DNA from: CAWHMN01 sp051001135
Lineage (GTDB): Bacteria > Acidobacteriota > Terriglobia > Terriglobales > Acidobacteriaceae
Assembly: GCA_051001135.1 (NCBI GenBank)
Contig: JBPCNO010000185.1
Location: 1 to 37,017 of the forward strand
DNA length: 37,017 nt
Reading direction: 5' to 3'
The translations under genes and the position numbers were made by a program. The notes under the pieces are model-generated. The model searched no databases. It saw only the letters and a list, made by a program, of their open reading frames with translations, and was not told the DNA's origin. Below, piece by piece: positions 31,718-37,017 of this stretch (position 1 is its first letter; each line of letters begins with the position of its first letter).

Positions 31718-33052
31718 TCAGCGGGTCAAGGCGCGGCGCAGCACCACTTCAAGAGCCTGCTTGTGAGCGGTGTATTCGGCTTCGGTCAGCTTGCCTTCCA
31801 TGCGCTCGGTCTCGAGCGTGAACAGCTCGTCTTTGAGGGCGGTGAGCACGGAGGCATTGCCGGCGGGCGCTGCGCCATGAGCCGGGAAGGCCGCTGGCGC
31901 GGCGCCCAAAGCAGAGCCCGGAGGGACACCCTGGCCCAATGTCGGGGCGACGGCAGTTCCGGCTGTAGTCCCGGCCGCAGCGATCGGTTTGCGCAGAAAG
32001 AACGCCGCGCCGATCGCGAGCAGCAGGCCGATGCCGCTCAGGATCCACCACTTGTATTTATTCAGCGGATCGGGCGTGTCGATTGGCACACCCAGGCCGC
32101 CGCCCGGGCGGGTGTCCGCGGCGCTGTTCGCCTGAGGATTGCCGGCCTGCGCGCCGGGCTGATTGGCCGATGATCCCTGTGCCTGCACATCCCGTGGCAA
32201 AGCCCCGGTGCCGCTGATGGCAAAGCTCAATGGTTCGCTGGCGCGCACGTTTTTAGCGACAAAGGTCTGCGCGTTCAGGTCATCGTTGATGGGCTGATAG
32301 GGGGTACCGGCGGCGGCTTTGAAGGTCATGCTCTTGGGCAGCATCACGACCACGTTGTCAGCGCCGTTGGCGGTACGGGGCGCAAAGCTCATGCTGCCGG
32401 AGTAGGGCAGGCGATACGAGACCTGGAACTGCGTCTCGCCGGGCCGCAGCGGAAACAGATAGGCATAGTGGCCCTTCTCACCCGCGGGCGCTGGTGAGGA
32501 GGCGACAGGCATGCCGCCCGGCCCCATGGCCGCCGCGCCTTCAATCTTCGCGTCCGGCGGCAGATAGATGTCGTAGGAGTGCGCGGAGAACTGGGTCTTC
32601 GGCGGATGCGAGTCGTTCTTGATGAAGTAGCTCTGCGTGACCTTGAGTCCCTGCGGATCGGTTTCGATGCGCATCACGTCCGCCTCGGTGGTAATGCCGG
32701 GAACCGTGGCGGCCACATCGTAGACCTTGATATCGACGTGGCTGGTGTTGGGCGGAGCGGGCTGGAAGTAGGCCGCCTTCTGATGATCGACCCGGATGAG
32801 GTGCATCCCCCCCGGACCCTCGGAACTGGGCAGATCGAGCGAGTAGTGTCCGCGCGCGTCCGTCTTGGTGCGGGCCGCCTCCTGCATGCGCTGCTCGAGC
32901 GAGATGAGGATGACGTCGTCGCCGGCAGAGGGTTTGTTGAGAGTGCCGTTGGTGACAGTTCCGGAGATGGTGGCGGCGAGCGCGGCGGGCGCGAGCGCGA
33001 GAAGCGCGGTGGCGAGGGGGAGGCGGCATTGCTTCAGGCTGGGATAAGTCAT
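31718..33052 (-). CDS. Membrane-anchored carboxypeptidase-regulatory-like protein
   Basis: The 444-residue protein has a signal peptide (cleavage near AALAA at 22-27). A carboxypeptidase-regulatory-like beta domain spans about 28-110 (ISGTVTNGTLNKPSAGD), then a second beta-rich region to about 290. A low-complexity Gln/Gly/Pro linker and one membrane helix (334-353, KWWILSGIGLLLAIGAAFFL) follow. The cytoplasmic C-terminal helical hairpin (about 402-444) contains ERMEGKLTEAEYTAHKQAL, which resembles the hairpin in the adjacent CcmI-like protein. The gene follows the ccmF-ccmH-ccmI-like genes on the same strand (84 bp gap), suggesting a link to cytochrome c assembly. No specific function is recognised. 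Confidence 0.72.
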   Translation of the reverse strand: MTYPSLKQCRLPLATALLALAPAALAATISGTVTNGTLNKPSAGDDVILISLEQRMQEAARTKTDARGHYSLDLPSSEGPGGMHLIRVDHQKAAYFQPAPPNTSHVDIKVYDVAATVPGITTEADVMRIETDPQGLKVTQSYFIKNDSHPPKTQFSAHSYDIYLPPDAKIEGAAAMGPGGMPVASSPAPAGEKGHYAYLFPLRPGETQFQVSYRLPYSGSMSFAPRTANGADNVVVMLPKSMTFKAAAGTPYQPINDDLNAQTFVAKNVRASEPLSFAISGTGALPRDVQAQGSSANQPGAQAGNPQANSAADTRPGGGLGVPIDTPDPLNKYKWWILSGIGLLLAIGAAFFLRKPIAAAGTTAGTAVAPTLGQGVPPGSALGAAPAAFPAHGAAPAGNASVLTALKDELFTLETERMEGKLTEAEYTAHKQALEVVLRRALTR

Positions 33053-33095
33053 GGTTGCTGGTGGCGTTCCGTATTTCGAATTTTGGAGAAAAGGA

Positions 33096-33130
33096 CCCAC
33101 CCTGCGCTGCGCTCAGGATGAGGCACCCGG
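33096..33130. repeat. Dispersed intergenic repeat, copy 2
   Basis: CCCACCCT and GCTCAGGATGAGGCACCC repeat the arrangement seen at 7071-7110, with a shorter middle. It sits in the gap between the CcmI-like gene and the downstream membrane protein gene. Confidence 0.5.
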
Positions 33131-33136
33131 CGCTTC

Positions 33137-33427
33137 CTAGGAACGTGGGGTCGCGCGCATCGCGACTGCTTGCAGGTGGTCGATCTCAGCCACGACCGTG
33201 GCGGCTTCGTTTTCAAGCTGTGCGCGCTGCGCGTTGTAGTCTTCCTCCGGGTACTTGCCCGCGCGGTATTCGAAGTTGAGATCGCGCAGATTGTCGTAGA
33301 GCACGACCTTCTGTTCTTCGAGAAAGTCGAGACGGGTCTTTACCCGCTGTGACTGCACATTGCGCTCCGGATAGAAGACATAGGCAAAGAGCGCGAGGGT
33401 GAGAAGGGCGCAGGCGGTAACGATCAC
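33137..33427 (-). CDS. Minimal CcmI/CycH N-domain-like protein
   Basis: The 96-residue product has one N-terminal membrane helix (3-19, VTACALLTLALFAYVFY) and a cytoplasmic helical hairpin, about 30-85 (FLEEQKVVLYDNLRDLNFEY, RAGKYPEEDYNAQRAQLENE). This resembles the N-terminal part of CcmI/CycH, the apocytochrome c chaperone of system I. The C-terminal TPR domain of full CcmI is absent. The GTG start at 33427 is supported by AAGGAG about nine bases upstream, and the start lies 13 bp after the ccmH stop. It probably assists CcmF/CcmH, which is inference from context and similarity. Confidence 0.72.
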   Translation of the reverse strand: MIVTACALLTLALFAYVFYPERNVQSQRVKTRLDFLEEQKVVLYDNLRDLNFEYRAGKYPEEDYNAQRAQLENEAATVVAEIDHLQAVAMRATPRS

Positions 33428-33440
33428 AGGTCCGTCTCCT

Positions 33441-33941
33441 TCACAGTTCCGTCTCCTTGCGGATACGATCGCGCATGGCGACGTAGGCGGGTGTCTGCGG
33501 CGTGGCGGGCATCGCCACCGTCCGCAGCCTCCATTTGCGCACCACCAGCAAGACCGCACCGAAGCCTAGCAGCAGGACCAGCGGCGGCATGATCCATGCC
33601 AGGTGATTGAAGCGGGTGAACATGGGTGCGGCCAGTACCGGCGGACCGTACTGCGCCTCGAATGCATGAAAGATGGTGTTGTCGTCGTCTCCGCGCTGGA
33701 TGGAGGCCATGAGCTGGTTGCGCATGCTGTCGGAATCCGGGCAGCCGACGTGATTGCACTCCGCCAGCAGCTCGTTGCAACCGCAGGGACACATAATGCG
33801 ATGGCCCAGCTTGTCGAAGCGGCTGCCGCTGTCGGTGTCGCCTGCGCCGGCTGCTCCTCCATACGCGGCAATGACGAGCATCACCAGGAGCAGAAGCTGC
33901 GTGATACGGAGAAGCGAGCGGCTGCAGGTCTGGAAGGACAT
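33441..33941 (-). CDS. ccmH: CcmH/CycL-like cytochrome c maturation protein
   Basis: The 166-residue protein has a signal or anchor segment (11-28), a periplasmic cysteine-rich domain and a C-terminal membrane helix (115-134, AWIMPPLVLLLGFGAVLLVV). CcmH reduces the apocytochrome haem-binding cysteines for ligation by CcmF. The usual LRCxxCQN motif is replaced by RIMCPCGCNELLAECNHVGC, with cysteines at 51, 53, 55, 62 and 67, followed by the conserved MRNQL-type helix. The start codon overlaps the ccmF stop by one base (TGATG), so the two are translationally coupled. Confidence 0.87.
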   Translation of the reverse strand: MSFQTCSRSLLRITQLLLLVMLVIAAYGGAAGAGDTDSGSRFDKLGHRIMCPCGCNELLAECNHVGCPDSDSMRNQLMASIQRGDDDNTIFHAFEAQYGPPVLAAPMFTRFNHLAWIMPPLVLLLGFGAVLLVVRKWRLRTVAMPATPQTPAYVAMRDRIRKETEL

Positions 33942-36004
33942 CAGTCGCCGACTCCCGCATGCACGCCTTCTTCAGCGAGCGAGCGGCCAGCCGCAGCCGG
34001 ACGCTCGCGGCTGGGGGCCCAGGCGGTGCTCAGGTTCGGCACCAGCGCGGTCAGGGTACCGAAGACGACCACCACCACGCCGATCCAGATCCAGGCGACC
34101 AGCGGATTGAGAAAGACCTTGATGATGGGACGGCCGGTGTCGGGATTCTGCCCTGCATACACGACATAGAGATCCCAGGCCAGCGTTGAGTGGTTCGCCA
34201 CCATGGTCGAGGTCTGCTGTGAGGCCACGTAGAAGCGCTTCTCCGGCGCGAGCTGGGTGATCTTCTTGCCTCCGCGATACACGTCCAGCAGCGCGTACTC
34301 GGTGTCGTAGTTGGCGTTCGATTCCTGGGTGAAGTCCTGACAGACCAGCTTGTAGGGGCCGATCTGCATGGATTGCTGGAAGTTCATCTCCTGCTCGATG
34401 GAGCGGTTGAAGGCCTGGCCGGCGATGCCGATGAAGATGATGACCACGCCGAGATGAACGATGTAGCCACCGTAGCGGCGGGTGTTGCGCTGCACCAGCA
34501 GCAGCGTGGCGGAGTAGAGGTTGCGGCCGGTCTGCGTCTTGAGCACGTGCGCGCCGCGCAGGAACTCCGAGCTGATGGCAGTAATGACTCCCGCGCCGAG
34601 CGAGAAGGCGACCAGCGAGTAGAGCAGCGCCTGATCGTGCCATGGCCGCATTCCGATAGCCATGAGCACGATAGCCGTGCCGACCGTCGCGACAGTGGGC
34701 AGGATGAAATTGCGGCGGATGCTTTTGAGCGAAGCAGAGCGCCAGGCGAGCAGCGGTCCGATGCCCGTGAGCAGCAGCAGGAACAGGCCGATGGGCAGCG
34801 CAATGCGGTTGTACCAGGGCGCGCCGACGGTCACCTTGTTGCCCTGCACGTACTCGGAGATGATGGGGAAAAGCGTGCCCCACAGGATGGTGAAACAGGC
34901 GGCCAGCAGCACCAGATTGTTGAACAGAAAGCTCGACTCGCGCGAGACCAGCGACTCCAGCTTGTGCTCGCTATGCAGATGATCGCGCTGCAGGATGAAG
35001 GTAAAGAGGCACACGCCCAGCGTGATAATCAGGAATCCATAGAACCAGCTCCCGATCGACGATTGCGCGAAGGCGTGCACCGAGCTGACCAGGCCGGAGC
35101 GGGTGAGCAGCGTACCGAGAATTGAAAGCATGAAGGTGGAGAAGATCAGCCAGACGTTCCACCGCTTCATCATGCCGCGCTTCTCCTGCATCATCACCGA
35201 GTGCAGGAACGCAGTGCCGGTGAGCCAGGGCATCAGCGATGCGTTCTCAACTGGATCCCAGCCCCAGTAGCCGCCCCAACCCAGCACCGAGTAGGCCCAG
35301 TGCGCGCCCAGGAAGATGCCGCAGGTGAGGAAGAGCCACGTCACCATGGTCCAGCGGCGGGTGATGTGGATCCACTTCTCGCCGGGATAGCGCATCATCA
35401 GCGCGCCGAGCGCGAAGGCAAAAGGCACGGTGAAGCCGACATAGCCGAGGTAGAGCATCGGCGGATGAATGACCATCTCCGGATATTGAAGCAGAGGATT
35501 GAGCCCGAATCCGTCCGCCGGCTTCGCTCCCTGCACCAGCGCGAAGGGGGGCGCGGCAAAGTTCAACAGCAGCAGGAAGAAGATCTGCACGCCCGCCAGA
35601 ATGGTGGAGGCGTACGCAGTCAGCCGGACATCGACCTTGTGGCGCACACGCAGCACGAAGCCATAGGCGGCAAGCAGCCAGGCCCACAGCAGCAGGGAGC
35701 CCTCCTGGCCGGACCACAGGGCGGCGAACTTGTAGGGACCGGGCAGCGCGCGATTGGAGTGGTGCAGGATGTAAGAAACAGAGAAGTCGTTGGTGAAGAC
35801 GGCGTAGAGAAGCGCGGCCGCGGCGCCGGTGACGGCGATGAAGCTGCCGATGCCGGCCCGGCGGGCCGTCTCAGCCAGTCGCTCGGGTGAGACGCGCGTC
35901 CGGGCGCCGGTAGCGAGCTGCCGCAGGGCGATGCCGCCGGCCAGCAGGCAATAGCCGCTCAGGGCGAGCGCGAGCAACAGGGCAAAACTTCCAAATTCCG
36001 GCAT
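33941..36004 (-). CDS. ccmF: Cytochrome c haem lyase subunit CcmF
   Basis: The 687-residue inner-membrane protein attaches haem to apocytochrome c. It carries the tryptophan-rich WWD haem-handling motif GWGGYWGWDPVENASLMPWL (242-261), the P-His segment PEMVIHPPMLYLGYVG (175-190), the early GSLLLWAW segment (102-109) and about 14-15 membrane helices. A large periplasmic domain lies near residues 550-650 before the last helix (LVAWIWIGVVVVVFGTL). The length fits the family. ATG 36004 starts at the hydrophobic N-terminus; no strong ribosome-binding site is seen. ccmH, a ccmI-like gene and a membrane-anchored protein follow. CcmA-E and CcmG are not in the window. Confidence 0.95.
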   Translation of the reverse strand: MPEFGSFALLLALALSGYCLLAGGIALRQLATGARTRVSPERLAETARRAGIGSFIAVTGAAAALLYAVFTNDFSVSYILHHSNRALPGPYKFAALWSGQEGSLLLWAWLLAAYGFVLRVRHKVDVRLTAYASTILAGVQIFFLLLLNFAAPPFALVQGAKPADGFGLNPLLQYPEMVIHPPMLYLGYVGFTVPFAFALGALMMRYPGEKWIHITRRWTMVTWLFLTCGIFLGAHWAYSVLGWGGYWGWDPVENASLMPWLTGTAFLHSVMMQEKRGMMKRWNVWLIFSTFMLSILGTLLTRSGLVSSVHAFAQSSIGSWFYGFLIITLGVCLFTFILQRDHLHSEHKLESLVSRESSFLFNNLVLLAACFTILWGTLFPIISEYVQGNKVTVGAPWYNRIALPIGLFLLLLTGIGPLLAWRSASLKSIRRNFILPTVATVGTAIVLMAIGMRPWHDQALLYSLVAFSLGAGVITAISSEFLRGAHVLKTQTGRNLYSATLLLVQRNTRRYGGYIVHLGVVIIFIGIAGQAFNRSIEQEMNFQQSMQIGPYKLVCQDFTQESNANYDTEYALLDVYRGGKKITQLAPEKRFYVASQQTSTMVANHSTLAWDLYVVYAGQNPDTGRPIIKVFLNPLVAWIWIGVVVVVFGTLTALVPNLSTAWAPSRERPAAAGRSLAEEGVHAGVGD

Positions 36005-36083
36005 AAGGCTAGAGTGATTGTCGCAAACGCAGAGACATAGCGCCAATCAATCGGAGGGTGGAATCTGCCCGAAGGTGAAGTCT

Positions 36084-36244
36084 GCCCGGAACAGGCAGCC
36101 CGGAACAGGCAGCCCGGAACAGGCAGAGCACTGCGCCTGGGGGAAGCGGTAGGTCGGAGCGGGCTCGGGCAGAGTGCGGGGTCAGTCAGGGAGCGGACTC
36201 GGGCAGAGTGCGGGCTCAGGCAGTGCTGACTGAGTGCGGGCTCG
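36084..36244. repeat. Clustered short tandem repeats upstream of ccmF
   Basis: GCCCGGAACAGGCA is repeated three times without gap (36084-36097, 36098-36111, 36112-36125). A 24-bp unit starting GAGCGG and ending AGTGCGGG occurs at 36157-36180 and 36191-36214 with one mismatch, and a partial copy follows at 36231-36244. There is no ORF. The cluster lies between the response-regulator stop and the ccmF start. Confidence 0.85.
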
Positions 36245-36248
36245 TCGT

Positions 36249-36638
36249 CTAGGCCGTACGGCTCATGGGAGGGCAGATCGTGTCCCGCACCAGAGAAATC
36301 AGCTCTTCCGGGGGCAAAGGCTTCAGCCTGAAGATCACGTCCATACCTGCATACGCCTCTTCTGCATCCGGAAGACCGCTCAAGACCAGGATGGGCAGAA
36401 CTGGATTGGTGAGACCGAACTTCTGGTCCCTCAGCTCCTTTACCAACTCCGGGCCATTCATCTCCGGCATCAGGTGATCGGTGATGACCATGGCGAAGCA
36501 TGCGGGAGACGCAAACAGCTCCAGTGCCGTCCGGCCGTTGCCGGCCACGGTGACCTGGAACCCTGCCTTCTCCAAAATAATCCGGCGTGTCGCGGCCTGG
36601 ATGGGATTGTCGTCAACTAACAGAATTCCAAGGGTCAT
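36249..36638 (-). CDS. Single-domain response regulator (CheY-like receiver)
   Basis: The 129-residue protein is a lone receiver domain: acidic pair D9/D10 (LLVDDN), phosphoacceptor D54 (VITDHLMPEMNG), switch residue S87 (VLSGL) and K106 (RLKPLPPEEL). No output domain follows, so it would act by protein contact or in a phosphorelay. No cognate kinase is adjacent; the nearest one in the window is at 14223-17102. The ribosome-binding site before ATG 36638 is weak. Between this gene and the sugar porter end (36639-36814) no gene is seen. Confidence 0.9.
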   Translation of the reverse strand: MTLGILLVDDNPIQAATRRIILEKAGFQVTVAGNGRTALELFASPACFAMVITDHLMPEMNGPELVKELRDQKFGLTNPVLPILVLSGLPDAEEAYAGMDVIFRLKPLPPEELISLVRDTICPPMSRTA

Positions 36639-36814
36639 TTAGCTCGGACGCGCCTCATTGGGGGTAGATGAAGAACTGTCGAACAGAGTTGCCTAGGTTA
36701 CAGTGCAGTTTTTCACAACGCAATTCAATCTATTAGAACACGGCAAGAACTTGTGCCATACACCGTTCGTGGTATCAAGCCGCCGGATCGGAAAAATACG
36801 ACCGGGAGGCCGGC

Positions 36815-37017
36815 TCACTCGATGTGCAGGCGCTGCTCCATCGCCTCCAGGCTGATGCCCTTGGTCTCCGGGTACAGGAATAGCACCAGGAAGAACTGCA
36901 ACGCCATCATGGCGCCGAAGAACATGAAGGGATATGCGCCGGACTTGGCCGCGATGATGGGAAAGGCGAGCGAGATAGCGAAGTTCAGTATCCAGTGGGA
37001 GGAGCTTCCCAGGCTCT
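36815..37017 (-). CDS. MFS sugar porter, C-terminal end (partial)
   Basis: The frame ending at 36815 runs off the window edge and encodes the last 67 residues of a major facilitator. It reads SLGSSSHWILNFAISLAFP, a last hydrophobic helix (FMFFGAMMALQFFLVLFLYP), then the sugar-porter hallmark PETKGISLEAMEQRL and the stop. PETKG after the twelfth helix is the signature of the sugar porter subfamily (proton-coupled sugar uptake). The 5' part lies outside the window, so the substrate and start cannot be judged. Confidence 0.88.
   Translation of the reverse strand, partial: SLGSSSHWILNFAISLAFPIIAAKSGAYPFMFFGAMMALQFFLVLFLYPETKGISLEAMEQRLHIE

Noticed and set aside
36738..36760. Near sigma-54 promoter on the minus strand (TGGCAC, six bases, TTGC) upstream of the single-domain response regulator
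   Set aside because: The spacer is one base longer than the strict five-base spacing between these elements, so it is unlikely to be functional.

Overview
The window looks like chromosomal DNA from an Acidobacteriota bacterium, most likely class Terriglobia (subdivision 1). This is inferred from gene content, not from a search. The pointers are high GC, two very large receptors with an N-terminal carboxypeptidase-regulatory-like domain and a TonB-dependent barrel, a secreted VWFA-related protein of the type abundant in Acidobacteria, an NtrC-type two-component pair, and a system I (Ccm) cytochrome c assembly cluster. No rRNA, tRNA, CRISPR array, prophage or insertion sequence was seen. The window is ordinary chromosome with several unusual accessory proteins.

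Layout. Positions 70-5720 (+): Sua5/YrdC tRNA threonylcarbamoylation enzyme, YdcF-like membrane protein, GNAT acetyltransferase, beta-propeller lipoprotein with a clear terminator, and an AI-2E family transporter whose C-terminus resembles a corrinoid-binding module. Positions 5749-10292 (-): glutaryl-CoA-dehydrogenase-like enzyme, a CADD-like (self-sacrificing p-aminobenzoate synthase) protein, a B12-binding radical SAM enzyme and a class II aldolase. Positions 10363-17102 (-): a PDZ-containing multi-TM histidine kinase and its NtrC-type regulator (8-nt overlap), followed by MlaE/MlaF-like ABC lipid-transport genes and a small membrane ORF. Positions 17103-20303: alpha/beta hydrolase, a secreted 11-mer-repeat (LEA-like) protein, an NAD(P)-binding oxidoreductase on the opposite strand, and a PA2169-type four-helix protein. 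Positions 20405-23050 (-): divergent YchF-like NTPase, DUF4149-like membrane protein and HtpX protease. Positions 23168-30337: two divergently transcribed TonB-dependent receptors with a shared upstream region. Positions 30600-36638 (-): VWFA-related secreted protein, a membrane-anchored carboxypeptidase-regulatory-like protein, a minimal CcmI-like protein, CcmH, CcmF and a single-domain response regulator. Positions 36815-37017 (-): the C-terminal end of an MFS sugar porter, cut by the window edge.

The genes form small functional sets. The kinase/regulator pair next to MlaEF suggests envelope-lipid control, which is inference. CcmF-CcmH-CcmI form a coupled haem-lyase module. The aldolase, radical SAM and CADD-like genes lie in one orientation about 110 bp apart and may be co-transcribed. 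The most notable items are the CADD-like protein with every recalled catalytic residue conserved, the transporter with a degenerate B12-like tail, a MlaF homologue lacking the Walker B catalytic glutamate, a YchF homologue with a broken G3 motif, and a CcmH with a CPCGC cysteine cluster.
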